Assembly: GCA_016745215.1 (NCBI GenBank)
Contig: CP050890.1
Span: 2,976,001-3,040,000, forward strand
From: Thiohalocapsa sp. PB-PSB1
GTDB lineage: Bacteria > Pseudomonadota > Gammaproteobacteria > Chromatiales > Chromatiaceae
Length of the DNA: 64,000 nucleotides
Direction: 5' to 3'
The position numbers and the translations under genes are program-made. The notes beneath the pieces are model-generated. The model had not been told where the DNA came from. It made no database searches and worked only from the letters and a program-made list of their open reading frames with translations. This document shows, one piece after another, positions 34,431 through 44,181 of the stretch; positions within the stretch are counted from its first letter, which is position 1, and every line of letters starts with the position of its first letter.

Positions 34431-37178
34431 TCAGTCCTCGAGGGCATCCAGCCGCCGATCAAGCGCGTCGCGCTGCTCGCGCAGCATGCGCAGCTGCGTG
34501 CGCAAGGCATCGATGTCCGGGGCGGTTTGGGTTTCTCCGCTCACGCTCACCGAGTCCGGCGACAGCTCAGGCGCCGGTGACGGTGTGACGAGGGCCTCGG
34601 TGCTGGTCGGCCCCGAGGTCTCCGCGCCGGGATCTGCTCCGGCCCGCTCGCGGAACAGGCGCAGACCGAGCCCAACGATGCCTTGCTGTGCCGTGCTCAG
34701 GCGAGACAGGTAGGGGTCAGTCGCGGGCGGTGCCGCAGCAAGCAGCCGATCGAAGAGGGCGATCAGGCGCTCGCCGATGAGCCACTGGGTTTCGCCTGCC
34801 CTGACCTGCCGCTGGCTGCGTGGTGCCCCAAGCTCGATCCGGGGATGGGCATCGGTATTCAGCGGCCATTGGCTGAACAGATGCCGAGCCTGGCCCGGGT
34901 TGCCGGCGTAGTAGAGCAGCAGCGGCGGTGCCTTGTCCGGCAGCAGCTCGGACAACCCGCGGTTGCCTTGATCGGTGATCAGGGCTGCGGCGCGTTCCAT
35001 CAGCGCCTGCGGGTCCAGCGGCTCGGCGGCGGCTCGGCCAACCAGGGCAACAATGGGGCCTCGGGGTAGGAAATCGCCGCGCCAGAGCTGCACGTCCGGG
35101 AACACCTGCAGAAAGGTCCGGGTCAGGATGCCGAATTCCCGCTCCGTGAGCTGATACAGCGGTAGCCACTGGGCAAACAGGCCGCCGGGCCGCAGGCGCT
35201 CACGCACAGTGCGGAAGTGCTCGATGGTGTAAAGCCCACCGGTGCCCGCCTTCCAGGGCACGAACAGGTCGCCGACAACGACATCGAAGCGCGCGCTAGT
35301 GGCGGCGAGATGATGGCGGCCGTCCGCGGCAATGATTCGGGTCCGCGGGTCCTCGAACAGGCCGTTCTGCCAGGGCCGGAAATAGGTCCGGGCGGCGGTA
35401 ATGGCATCGGGCAGCAGCTCCGCAGCGACCACCTGCTGCACCGGATGGCGCAGCGCCGCCCCGGCGGTGACGCCGGTGCCGAGGCCGATGAAGAAGACCC
35501 GCTGGGGCTGCGGATGCAGCAGCAGCGGGAAGTGGGCCTGGCGCTCTTCGAAGCCCAGTCCCGCCGTGCTGCCCAGCGTGTAGTGGTTGTCCACCTTGAT
35601 GCCGAGGGCAGCGCCCCGGCGCACGACGGCGACGACACCGGCCCCACTCTCCCAGGCTTGATAAAGGCTCTCATTCCGCCCGATGGGGTCCACGCGCACC
35701 ACCGGCAGGCGCGATGCATCGAGCACCGTGATCAGCGCCAGCCAACCGGCAATCGGCAACAGCACCGCCGCGCGTGCGGGCCGGCCGGCGGCGCGCTGCG
35801 GCTCCAGCGCCAGCAGCAGCGCGGCGGAGAGGTAGAGTCCGGCCATGAGTTGGATGCTGCGCCAGAGGCCGAGCCAATCCAACAGCACAAAGCCGGCGGC
35901 GATGGAGCCGGCGATGGCCCCAAGTGTGTTCAGGGCCGCAAGGTGGCCGACAACGGCGCCGACCGTTGCCCGTCCGCCGGCCGCGACCCGCAACAGATAG
36001 GGAAACAGCGTGCCCAGCAGCAGGGTTGGCGGCAGCACGACCAGTGCGGTTGCGCCGAACAACATCAGCACGTAACCGGCCCAATCTGCGTCGGCCTCCA
36101 AGTAATCGAGGTCATCCGTCAGCCAGTCGAAGACCAGCGGCGAGGCACCGACGGCCAGCCCCGACAGCGTCAGCAGCAGACCGATCACCGCCGCAGCCCC
36201 TGAAGTTCCCGATCCCGTGGGCAGCGTCAGCCGCCCGGCCAGCACGGCCCCGATCGACAAGGCGAGCAGAAAGCAAATCAGGATGGCGGCAAAGCTGTAG
36301 ACGGAATTCTGCAGCACCTGCGCGAGCATCCGTGTCCACAGGACCTCGAGACCGAGGGCACAGAAGCCCGACAATAACGCCAAGCCGGTCAGCATCGGAC
36401 CGGACAAGGCTTCACCGTTGGGGCCTAAACACAAGTCAGCGGGGGTTGTCGAGGCAGCACTGCGCCGGTTCGATGTGGGCAGCGACAGGCCGTCCGAAGC
36501 CGTTGCTGCTGTCGGTACCATCCGGCGGCGGCCGTCGAGCCACAACACCGTCAAGCCGACGGCGGCGATGGCAGCCACGGCAAGCCAATAGGTCCAGCGC
36601 CAGCCGAGCCAGGACGGCAGCACAAAGGCGGCGACGAAGGCCCCGGCGGCACCGCCGGCCGTATTGATGCCGTAGAGGAGCGGCAAGCGGGCACCGGACG
36701 CCGCACTGGACGACACCAGATGCTGGCTCAAGACCGGCAGGGTGCCGCCCATGAAGAATGCGGCCGGAAACAGCAGCAGCAGGGCCAAGCCGAGCTTCAG
36801 GGTGGTCAGCAGCACCGCTGCCGAGCCCGGTTGCAATGCCAGCAGCAGGCGCTCGTAGAGCAGGCCGTAGAGTCCGTGGAAGACCGGCAGCATCGCGAAC
36901 AGGCCCAGCGCCGCCGTCGCCACCGCCAGCTCCAGCCATCCGTAGAGGCGCAGCGGTCGCGCCAGCCCGGCGCAGCGTCGGCCCCAGAAGGCACTGCCGA
37001 GGGCAAGCCCGAGGAAGAAGGCCGCCAAGGCCGCCGCCGCCGCCCGCGCACCGCTGCCTAGCAACAGCGCCAGCTCGCGCATCCACAGGGCCTGAAACAC
37101 CAGCCCGATGGCACCGGAGAGGAAGAACAGGACGAGCACAGCGCTAAATCCGGCCGCCGGCGAGAATTTGAATGGCAT
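34431..37178 (-). CDS. Membrane-embedded spermidine-synthase-like protein
   Basis: 915 residues from ATG at 37178 (MPFKFSPAAGFSAVLVLFF). The N-terminal 500 or so residues form many transmembrane helices in two MFS-like halves (GAIGLVFQALWMRELALLL, FFMGGTLPVLSQHLV, and a second GFCALGLEVLWTRMLAQVL). The C-terminal half is a polyamine-synthase-type Rossmann domain (FFIGLGTGVTAGAAL, IIAADGRHHL, DVVVGDLFVPWK), then a coiled-coil end (DALRTQLRMLREQRDALDRR). Such fused proteins are common in bacteria; no polyamine synthase activity is proven for them. A Zur/Fur-like palindrome lies 23 bases upstream. Confidence 0.82.
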   Translation of the reverse strand: MPFKFSPAAGFSAVLVLFFLSGAIGLVFQALWMRELALLLGSGARAAAAALAAFFLGLALGSAFWGRRCAGLARPLRLYGWLELAVATAALGLFAMLPVFHGLYGLLYERLLLALQPGSAAVLLTTLKLGLALLLLFPAAFFMGGTLPVLSQHLVSSSAASGARLPLLYGINTAGGAAGAFVAAFVLPSWLGWRWTYWLAVAAIAAVGLTVLWLDGRRRMVPTAATASDGLSLPTSNRRSAASTTPADLCLGPNGEALSGPMLTGLALLSGFCALGLEVLWTRMLAQVLQNSVYSFAAILICFLLALSIGAVLAGRLTLPTGSGTSGAAAVIGLLLTLSGLAVGASPLVFDWLTDDLDYLEADADWAGYVLMLFGATALVVLPPTLLLGTLFPYLLRVAAGGRATVGAVVGHLAALNTLGAIAGSIAAGFVLLDWLGLWRSIQLMAGLYLSAALLLALEPQRAAGRPARAAVLLPIAGWLALITVLDASRLPVVRVDPIGRNESLYQAWESGAGVVAVVRRGAALGIKVDNHYTLGSTAGLGFEERQAHFPLLLHPQPQRVFFIGLGTGVTAGAALRHPVQQVVAAELLPDAITAARTYFRPWQNGLFEDPRTRIIAADGRHHLAATSARFDVVVGDLFVPWKAGTGGLYTIEHFRTVRERLRPGGLFAQWLPLYQLTEREFGILTRTFLQVFPDVQLWRGDFLPRGPIVALVGRAAAEPLDPQALMERAAALITDQGNRGLSELLPDKAPPLLLYYAGNPGQARHLFSQWPLNTDAHPRIELGAPRSQRQVRAGETQWLIGERLIALFDRLLAAAPPATDPYLSRLSTAQQGIVGLGLRLFRERAGADPGAETSGPTSTEALVTPSPAPELSPDSVSVSGETQTAPDIDALRTQLRMLREQRDALDRRLDALED

Positions 37179-37200
37179 CAGGATGATAAAGTGTCTGCAA

Positions 37201-37221
37201 AAATGATATGATATATCATTT
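37201..37221 (-). promoter_or_regulatory. Zur/Fur-like palindrome before the membrane spermidine-synthase-like gene
   Basis: The half-sites AAATGATAT and ATATCATTT are perfect inverted repeats separated by three bases. The pattern resembles the Zur operator at 28.6 kb (AAATGTTATA) but with GATA in place of GTTA, so it could also be read as a Fur-type site. It lies 23 bases upstream of the gene start, consistent with repression. Confidence 0.55.
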
Positions 37222-37254
37222 TGTCCTGAGCCGACCCCGCGGTGCAACAGCCAG

Positions 37255-37520
37255 GTCGCCCGCGAGCGAGCTCTCCTACGCCGAGCGGCTGCCACGGCTG
37301 GTCAAGGTCCGCTTGCGGGCGAGGCGCCTTGGCCCCTCTGCGCACGCTGCATCTTTGCGGTGAATCCTTGCATTCTTTGCAGGCGGTACCCCCTGTCGGC
37401 AAGGCCCTGTGGCTGGCGTCCGAACTGCCGGCGTCGTCGGCCTATTCGCCCGCAAGCGGGCTCCAACGTCGGCCGTCCCCGGCGGCTTGTGGGAGCCCGC
37501 TTGCGGGCGACGCGCCGGCT
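37255..37520. repeat. REP-like composite repeat, copy 1
   Basis: Contains CGCCCGCAAGCGGGCTCC-type hairpins (also GAGCCCGCTTGCGGGCGACG at the right end) and the motif CCCCTCTGCGCACGCTGC followed by TTTGCGGTGAATCCTTGC. The same parts recur at 55790-55915 and, reversed, at 60285-60395. No gene in this stretch. Confidence 0.75.
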
Positions 37521-37676
37521 ACCCGACAAGGATCGACCATGGAGAAATCGTCCAAATGCCAAAGCCGGTTTGTGGGGATACCTCAGCCACTAGGCCATAT
37601 TCTACGCAACCCCTCAAACCCCCTGGCTGGTCGTTCGCCCTGGTTTAGGGCATTTTCCCAAGGATTGTTGTTCGTA

Positions 37677-37694
37677 TCGCATTGTTTTGGTGCA
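37677..37694 (+). promoter_or_regulatory. Possible NtrC site
   Basis: TCGCATTGTTTTGGTGCA ends with the strong half-site TGGTGCA of the NtrC operator (TGCACC-N5-GGTGCA); the left half is weak. It lies about 125 bases upstream of the sigma-54-type promoter of urtA, a usual enhancer distance. Confidence 0.35.
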
Positions 37695-37815
37695 AAAGCG
37701 GCATGGGGAATCCATACACTCCTAGCTCTAGGACGAACCGGGGAGCCACACTGTCGACTCATGCTGAAACTCACTGCTTCAGACAGAGGCAACGACATGG
37801 ATTCGCTTCTGGGTG

Positions 37816-37831
37816 TGGCCTGAACATTGCT
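37816..37831 (+). promoter_or_regulatory. Sigma-54-type promoter of the urt operon
   Basis: TGGCCTGAACATTGCT matches the -24/-12 consensus TGGCACG-N4-TTGCW at 14 of 16 positions, with the invariant GG and GC 10 bases apart. It lies about 150 bases upstream of urtA, which fits nitrogen control of urea uptake by NtrC. Confidence 0.6.
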
Positions 37832-37979
37832 TAAGCCGATTTGGTGTCAACTTTATTCTGCCAATTGACTGCCCCTTGATTTGTTTTCCAGTAAGCGCCT
37901 GATTGTTCGCAGCGGTTCGCCAAGTCCCGGACCCCATTGCGTTCAATTCGAGCTTGCATAACCGTTCGGAGCTGACCCT

Positions 37980-39287
37980 ATGCCTAAATGCGCCTCGATA
38001 AAATCCCTGCTCCTCAGCGCCAGTCTTGCGCTCGGCCTGTCCGCTGCTTTGCCGTCCGTTGCACAGGACGAGGAAACCATCAAGGTCGGTGTGCTGCACT
38101 CCCTGTCCGGCACCATGGCAATCAGTGAGACGACATTGAAGGATACCGTTTTGATGCTGGTGAAGGAGCAGAACGCGAAAGGCGGTCTGCTGGGCAAGAA
38201 ACTGGAGGCAGTGGTTGTCGATCCCGCGTCGGATTGGCCGTTGTTTGCGGAGAAAGCCCGCGAATTGCTCGAAAAGGAGAAGGTCGATGCGGTGTTCGGC
38301 TGCTGGACCTCGGTTTCGCGCAAGTCGGTATTGCCAGTGTTCGAAGAATTGAACGGCATCCTGTTTTACCCTGTTCAGTATGAGGGTGAAGAATCGTCCA
38401 AGAATGTCTTTTACACCGGCGCCGCGCCCAATCAGCAGGCAATTCCGGCCGTGGACTATTTGAAAGACGAGCTCGATGTGGAGCGCTGGGTGCTGGCCGG
38501 TACCGATTATGTGTATCCGCGCACCACAAACAAAATCCTCGAAGCCTATCTGAAGCAAAGCGGTGTGGCGGACGAGGATATCATGATCAACTATACCCCC
38601 TTCGGTCATTCGGATTGGCAGTCCATCGTCGCCGATATCAAAAAGTTCGGCTCGGAGGGCAAAAAGACCGCAGTGGTTTCCACCATTAATGGCGATGCCA
38701 ACGTACCGTTTTATAAAGAATTGGGTAACCAGGGTATTTCTGCCGAGGATATTCCGGTGGTAGCGTTTTCAGTGGGTGAGGAAGAGTTGTCCGGTATCGA
38801 CACCAAACCGCTGGTAGGGCATTTGGCCGCATGGAATTATTTCATGAGCGCCGATGATCCGGCGAATGACGAATTCATCCAGGCCTGGCACAAGTTCATC
38901 AAGGATGACAAGCGTGTCACCAATGATCCGATGGAGGCACACAAGATCGGCTTCGACCTCTGGGTCAAAGCGGTGGAGAAAGCAGGATCTACGGATGCAG
39001 ACAAGGTGATCGACGCAATCGTCGGTCTCGAAACGAACAACCTGACCGGCGGTAGTGCGAAAATGCTGCCGAACCATCACATCACCAAGCCGGTGCTGAT
39101 CGGCGAAATCCAGGAAGACGGTCAATTCGCCATCGTCTGGGAGACCGAGGCCGAAGTACCCGGTGATGCCTGGTCTGACTATCTGGAAGGTTCCAAGGAT
39201 CTGATCGGAGACTGGACCGATCCAATCAACTGCGGCAATTACAATACCAAAACCAAGACCTGTCTTGGCGCGGCTGCAGCAGAATAA
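37980..39287 (+). CDS. urtA: Urea ABC transporter substrate-binding protein
   Basis: 435 residues with a signal peptide (LLLSASLALGLSAALPSVAQ) and the periplasmic binding fold of the UrtA family: ETIKVGVLHSLSGTMAISE, VVDPASDWPLFAEKA, VFGCWTSVSRKSVLPVFEE, GILFYPVQYEGEESSKNVFY and GAAPNQQAIPAVDYL. It binds urea (or related short amides) and delivers it to UrtBC. First gene of urtABCDE, behind a sigma-54-type promoter, with a possible NtrC site further upstream. Confidence 0.95.
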   Translation: MPKCASIKSLLLSASLALGLSAALPSVAQDEETIKVGVLHSLSGTMAISETTLKDTVLMLVKEQNAKGGLLGKKLEAVVVDPASDWPLFAEKARELLEKEKVDAVFGCWTSVSRKSVLPVFEELNGILFYPVQYEGEESSKNVFYTGAAPNQQAIPAVDYLKDELDVERWVLAGTDYVYPRTTNKILEAYLKQSGVADEDIMINYTPFGHSDWQSIVADIKKFGSEGKKTAVVSTINGDANVPFYKELGNQGISAEDIPVVAFSVGEEELSGIDTKPLVGHLAAWNYFMSADDPANDEFIQAWHKFIKDDKRVTNDPMEAHKIGFDLWVKAVEKAGSTDADKVIDAIVGLETNNLTGGSAKMLPNHHITKPVLIGEIQEDGQFAIVWETEAEVPGDAWSDYLEGSKDLIGDWTDPINCGNYNTKTKTCLGAAAAE

Positions 39288-39469
39288 GACATCGCAATGA
39301 GGTGCGAGCCGTAACCCCGCCCTGCAAATGCGACCTTCCCGAACCGCGAACTCATGCGGGTTGGGAAGGCTTTCGCGCACTTGGCGATTCAGTTTCCAGC
39401 AGGCCAGATCCGCCTCCTGTCGCTGTGCGAACAGATCCCAGTCATCATCCATCCTACCGAGCGCGGACC

Positions 39470-41368
39470 ATGCCCGATAAACCAACTGCCGCTCCGGGTT
39501 GGCTTGCAACAGCAAGCGCTATGCTGTTGTTATTGCTATTGCCCGGCGTTGTCATTGCTGCTACCGAAGATGCTGAAACAGCGGGTCCGGAGCCATCCGC
39601 GGTTGAGATTCTGCTGCTGCCTGCTGACACTGGGATGCAGTCCAACCAGCCATTATCCGAGCACCAGGTCGTCGTGCCCCCGAGCACTAATCCGGCAAGG
39701 GTCGTCGAGTCTGTTGCCGATGCCGATTTTCAGCCGGAGCCGAAGCCGGCATTGGGGCCGGCATCAGAACTGGCATTGGAGCCGGCAGCGGAATCGAAGT
39801 CGGCTGCAGATGGCGTGGCCACGGAGGATGCGCCGATCGATCCGCTACCCAATCTGCTCTCCAAACTTGGCGAACGCTCTTTCAAGGTCAAAGAGCAAGC
39901 CGCGGCGGAGCTTGCGGCTAGTCAAGATCCGCGCGTCCTGGTCCCGCTGAAAGCGCTGCTGAATGGCGACCTCTACTACCGCAAAGACGACAGGCGCGTC
40001 GTTCTGGCGGAAAAGCAAGGAGATGAGTATGTTCTGAGCGATCCGCTGAGCAATGAAGCGCTGGGCAGGGTCGGTCGTCGCGACGTCAAGAAAATTACCA
40101 TTAATAACCGCATGCGCAGCGCATTGCGCACGGAAATTGCGGCGCTGACGCTGGCCAGCCCAAATCCCGATATGCGACTCTCCGCGGCACTGGAAATGGT
40201 CGGCAGCGACGACGCGGACACCGTCGACGCCCTGCGCCAGCAATTGGCACGCGAGGACGATGCCCAGGTACGCGATGCGCTGACCCTGGCGCTGGCCATT
40301 GCGGAGTTGCAGTCCGAGGATACCGCAGCACGGCTGGCCGCGGTACAGTCGTTGCGTGGCAGTCTTTACCCAGAGGCTCGCAACGCGCTGAATAATCTGG
40401 CCCTGTCGGAAACGGATGTACAAGTGCTCGCCGCCGCCCAGGACGTGCTCGGGGGAATCGAAGCCAGACTCCTGCTTAATCGCACGGTCGAGACCCTGTT
40501 CTTTGGCCTCAGTTTAGGTTCAGTGTTGGTGCTGGCGGCGATCGGGCTTGCCATCACCTTCGGCGTCATGGGCGTTATCAACATGGCCCATGGCGAACTC
40601 ATCATGCTCGGCGCCTACACGACGTATCTGGTGCAACTGGCGATGCCGAACGCGATTGACGCTTCGCTGTTCGTGGCCATTCCAGCGGCCTTTGTGGTTT
40701 CCGGCCTGTTTGGTATTGCCATCGAGCGCAGCGTAATCCGCTTTTTGTACGGCCGCCCCCTGGAGACCCTGCTCGCCACCTTCGGCATCAGCCTGATCCT
40801 GCAGCAATTGGTACGCACGACGATTTCCGCACAGAACGTCATCGTCGAGAATCCCAGCTGGATGAGCGGCTCCTTGACTCTCAATCCAGCGCTGACCTTG
40901 ACCCTCAACCGGCTCTACATCCTGCTGTTCGCATTGCTGGTGTTCGTTGCGCTGTTATTGATTTTGAAACGAACTGCGCTCGGGCTTCAGGTGCGTGCCG
41001 TATCGCAAAATCGGATGATGGCGCGCGCCATGGGGGTGCATTCGGCGCGCGTGGATGCGCTGACTTTCGGTCTCGGCGCTGGGGTTGCCGGGGTCGCCGG
41101 CGTGGCGTTGTCGCAGTTGACCAACGTTGGTCCGAACATGGGGCAGGCGTATATCATCGATTCCTTTATGGTTGTGGTGTTCGGCGGTGTCGGCAATCTC
41201 TGGGGTACTCTGGTCGGCGGCCTGACACTTGGTGTCGCGAACAAATTTCTGGAACCCTGGAGCGGTGCCGTGCTGGCCAAGATTCTCGTGCTGGTGTTCA
41301 TTATCTTATTCATTCAGAAGCGCCCGCGCGGGCTATTCCCGCAGCGCGGCCGAGCGGCGGAGGGTTGA
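39470..41368 (+). CDS. urtB: Urea ABC transporter permease UrtB
   Basis: 632 residues from ATG at 39470. The first 370 residues are a long soluble, HEAT-like region (LLSKLGERSFKVKEQAAAEL and LASSQDP-like segments) with a signal sequence and a Pro/Ala-rich spacer. The LIV-type permease follows (FFGLSLGSVLVLAAIGLAIT, GVINMAHGELIMLGAYTTYL, RTALGLQVRAVSQNRMMAR, ending FIQKRPRGLFPQRG). A long N-terminal part is normal for UrtB. An upstream frame from 39302 is probably not translated. It is four bases upstream of urtC. Confidence 0.93.
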   Translation: MPDKPTAAPGWLATASAMLLLLLLPGVVIAATEDAETAGPEPSAVEILLLPADTGMQSNQPLSEHQVVVPPSTNPARVVESVADADFQPEPKPALGPASELALEPAAESKSAADGVATEDAPIDPLPNLLSKLGERSFKVKEQAAAELAASQDPRVLVPLKALLNGDLYYRKDDRRVVLAEKQGDEYVLSDPLSNEALGRVGRRDVKKITINNRMRSALRTEIAALTLASPNPDMRLSAALEMVGSDDADTVDALRQQLAREDDAQVRDALTLALAIAELQSEDTAARLAAVQSLRGSLYPEARNALNNLALSETDVQVLAAAQDVLGGIEARLLLNRTVETLFFGLSLGSVLVLAAIGLAITFGVMGVINMAHGELIMLGAYTTYLVQLAMPNAIDASLFVAIPAAFVVSGLFGIAIERSVIRFLYGRPLETLLATFGISLILQQLVRTTISAQNVIVENPSWMSGSLTLNPALTLTLNRLYILLFALLVFVALLLILKRTALGLQVRAVSQNRMMARAMGVHSARVDALTFGLGAGVAGVAGVALSQLTNVGPNMGQAYIIDSFMVVVFGGVGNLWGTLVGGLTLGVANKFLEPWSGAVLAKILVLVFIILFIQKRPRGLFPQRGRAAEG

Positions 41369-41372
41369 GTCC

Positions 41373-42524
41373 ATGGGCTTGTTCAAACCGCTGCAAGACG
41401 ATACTGGCGGGCAGATCATGCTGGCCGTGCTTGCCGTTGTCGCGCTGCTCGTGCCGTTGCTGAATCTGGTCGTACCTGAGTCCAGCGCGTTGCACCTGAG
41501 CACTTACACCGTCACCTTGCTCGGCAAGTACCTAACCTATGCCTTGCTTGCCATTGCCGTGGATCTGGTGTGGGGCTATCTGGGCATCCTCAGCCTGGGG
41601 CATGGCGCCTTTTTTGCCCTCGGCGGCTATGCCATGGGTATGTATCTGATGCGCCAGATCGGCGACCGCGGCGTTTATGGAGATCCGGTATTGCCGGATT
41701 TCATGGTATTTCTGAACTGGAGCGAATTGCCATGGTTTTGGCATGGCTTTGACCTATTCTGGTTCGCTGCCATCATGGTGCTGTTGGCGCCGGGACTGCT
41801 GGCCTTTGTGTTCGGCTGGCTTGCATTTCGCTCGCGGGTCACCGGCGTGTATCTTTCCATCATGACCCAGGCGCTGACCTATGCCTTATTGCTGGCCTTT
41901 TTCCGCAACGAGATGGGCTTCGGCGGCAACAACGGACTGACCGACTTCAAGGATATCCTCGGTTTCGATTTGCAGTCGGATGCCACGCGCATCGGCTTGT
42001 TTCTGAGCTCGGCGCTGGCACTGGCGCTGGGCTATTGGGTCTGCCGTTGGATCGTCACATCCAGGCTCGGGCGCGTGGCGGTGGCGATCCGCGACGCCGA
42101 GGCGCGCACGCGTTTTATCGGTTATCGCGTGGAGCGGGTCAAGCTTGCCATCTGGACCTTTTCCGCAATGCTCGCCGGCATCGCCGGTGCGCTGTACGTG
42201 CCCCAGGTGGGCATTATCAATCCTGGCGAATTCTCGCCGCTGAATTCCATCGAATTGGTCGTCTGGGTAGCGGTTGGAGGGCGCGCGACTCTGTATGGCG
42301 CGGTGGTCGGTGCCGTGGTCGTCAACTATGGCAAAACCTATTTGACCGGCGCCTTCCCGGAAGCTTGGCTGTTCGCACTCGGCGGTCTGTTCGTACTGGT
42401 CACCTTGTTCCTGCCGCAAGGCATCACCGGACTGATAAGCAGGTTCGGACACCGAGACGGCGCCGGTGCCAAGCGCGGGAAGCCGGCTGCAGATCGCGAT
42501 ACGCGGGAGGAGTCGACGACATGA
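41373..42524 (+). CDS. urtC: Urea ABC transporter permease UrtC
   Basis: 383 residues from ATG at 41373 (MGLFKPLQDDTGGQIMLAVL). Multi-span LIV-type permease: LTYALLAIAVDLVWGYLGIL, LGHGAFFALGGYAMGMYLM, FRNEMGFGGNNGLTDFKDIL and VAIRDAEARTRFIGY, with a loop GYLGIL-SLGHG typical of UrtC. It forms the membrane channel with UrtB. It ends in an ATGA overlap with urtD. Confidence 0.93.
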   Translation: MGLFKPLQDDTGGQIMLAVLAVVALLVPLLNLVVPESSALHLSTYTVTLLGKYLTYALLAIAVDLVWGYLGILSLGHGAFFALGGYAMGMYLMRQIGDRGVYGDPVLPDFMVFLNWSELPWFWHGFDLFWFAAIMVLLAPGLLAFVFGWLAFRSRVTGVYLSIMTQALTYALLLAFFRNEMGFGGNNGLTDFKDILGFDLQSDATRIGLFLSSALALALGYWVCRWIVTSRLGRVAVAIRDAEARTRFIGYRVERVKLAIWTFSAMLAGIAGALYVPQVGIINPGEFSPLNSIELVVWVAVGGRATLYGAVVGAVVVNYGKTYLTGAFPEAWLFALGGLFVLVTLFLPQGITGLISRFGHRDGAGAKRGKPAADRDTREESTT

Positions 42525-43360
42525 GTTTGCAATCCGGCTGGAGGCAATTCCAGGAAACGATGCGGCCCGATCGCCAGTTTGAATTCATGTACTCGGTAAA
42601 AGATCTGGAGTTGGACGTCAGCCATGGCCCGATTTTGTACATCGAAGACCTGAACGTCAGCTTCGACGGCTTCAAGGCCATCGATAATCTCAACTTTTAT
42701 GTCGATGCGGGTGAATTACGCTGCGTCATCGGTGCCAATGGTGCCGGAAAGACCACCATGATGGATATCATCACCGGTAAGACGCGCCCGGATTCAGGCA
42801 GCGTTTTTTTTGGCCAGAAGATCGACCTGCTGCGTCTCAGCGAACCCGAGATTGCCGAGATCGGCATCGGTCGCAAATTTCAGAAGCCGACGGTATTTGA
42901 ACAGCATAGCGTGTTCGAAAACCTAGAGCTGGCCATGAGCGGCGATAAGCGCGTCTTTTCTACCCTGTTCGCCAGGCTCAGCGGCGCCCAGCGTGATCGT
43001 ATCGACGAAGTGTTGGGCATCATTGGGCTGTCAGAGCAAACGGGGCGCGATGCCGGTGCATTGTCTCACGGGCAGAAGCAATGGCTGGAAATCGGTATGC
43101 TGCTGATGCAAGATCCGCATTTATTACTCGTGGACGAGCCGGTGGCGGGCATGACGCATCAGGAGATGGACCGCACCGCCGAGCTATTGTTGTCGTTGCA
43201 GGGCAAACACTCGGTGGTGGTTGTGGAACACGACATGGACTTCGTGCGCTCCATTGCCAAGCGGGTTACGGTATTGCATCAGGGTTCGGTACTCGCCGAG
43301 GGCAATATGGACCAGGTGCAGAACGACCCGCGCGTGGTGGAGGTGTATCTTGGCGAATAG
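42521..43360 (+). CDS. urtD: Urea ABC transporter ATPase UrtD
   Basis: 279 residues from ATG at 42521, overlapping the urtC stop. Walker A GANGAGKTT, the signature LSHGQKQWLEIGMLLMQDP and Walker B LLLVDEPVAGM, with a switch His in VVEHDMDFVRS. One of two nucleotide-binding subunits. Ends in TAG, showing TAG is an ordinary stop here. Confidence 0.95.
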   Translation: MSLQSGWRQFQETMRPDRQFEFMYSVKDLELDVSHGPILYIEDLNVSFDGFKAIDNLNFYVDAGELRCVIGANGAGKTTMMDIITGKTRPDSGSVFFGQKIDLLRLSEPEIAEIGIGRKFQKPTVFEQHSVFENLELAMSGDKRVFSTLFARLSGAQRDRIDEVLGIIGLSEQTGRDAGALSHGQKQWLEIGMLLMQDPHLLLVDEPVAGMTHQEMDRTAELLLSLQGKHSVVVVEHDMDFVRSIAKRVTVLHQGSVLAEGNMDQVQNDPRVVEVYLGE

Positions 43361-43485
43361 GGCGTTGTTGGCTTGCGCTGAGTCTGTCTCAGTGAATAAA
43401 CCAGAAACGATCTGAATCCCGATTCCGACTATAAAGCCGCGCGCAATACGCGAAAATCGTCACTTCACTACTCAGGACAACTCAG

Positions 43486-44181
43486 GTGCTGCAAGTTTCT
43501 GGCCTCAACCAATTCTATGGCGAAAGCCACACCCTCTGGGATCTTGATGTCGATGTGCAGCGAGGGCAATGTACCTGCGTGATGGGCCGCAACGGCGTTG
43601 GCAAGACAACGCTGATGCAAAGCATCATGGGTCTGCTGCCCCTGCGCGGCGGCAGCATCCAGTTTCAAGGCAGCGATATCACAACATTGCCGGCAGAGCG
43701 TCGCGCCGAACTTGGCATTGGCTATGTACCGCAGGGGCGACAGATTTTTCCGTTGCTGACCGTCGAGGAAAACCTGCTGATCGGTCTTCCGGCTCGCCGT
43801 GATGGTCGGAAACAGATCCCGGCGTTCATTTTCGAACTCTTCCCTGTGCTCAAGCAGATGCTGGCTCGTCGCGGCGGAGATCTATCCGGCGGCCAGCAGC
43901 AGCAGTTGGCGATCGGCCGGGCCTTGGTCATCGATCCCAAGCTACTGATTCTCGATGAACCCACCGAGGGCATCCAACCCAACATCGTGCACGAGATCGG
44001 CGACATCATCCGCCGCCTGATCAACGATCTGGGCTTGACCGTGGTGCTGGTGGAACAAAAACTCCCGTTTGCCCGTCGCGTTGCCGACCGCTTTATTATC
44101 CTGGATAGTGGTCGGCTCATGGCCAGTGGCGCGATGGCTGAGCTCAGTGACGATTTGGTGCGTGAGTACTTGAGCGTTTAA
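43486..44181 (+). CDS. urtE: Urea ABC transporter ATPase UrtE
   Basis: 231 residues from GTG at 43486. Walker A GRNGVGKTT, signature LSGGQQQQLAIGRALVIDP, Walker B LLILDEPTEG, Q-loop VPQGRQIFPLLTVEENL. The second nucleotide-binding subunit. It stands 125 bases after urtD, a somewhat loose end to the operon. No urease genes are in the window. Confidence 0.94.
   Translation: MLQVSGLNQFYGESHTLWDLDVDVQRGQCTCVMGRNGVGKTTLMQSIMGLLPLRGGSIQFQGSDITTLPAERRAELGIGYVPQGRQIFPLLTVEENLLIGLPARRDGRKQIPAFIFELFPVLKQMLARRGGDLSGGQQQQLAIGRALVIDPKLLILDEPTEGIQPNIVHEIGDIIRRLINDLGLTVVLVEQKLPFARRVADRFIILDSGRLMASGAMAELSDDLVREYLSV

Noticed and set aside
37779..38609. Long minus-strand frame opposite urtA
   Set aside because: Complement of a well-supported urtA gene with no recognisable domain.
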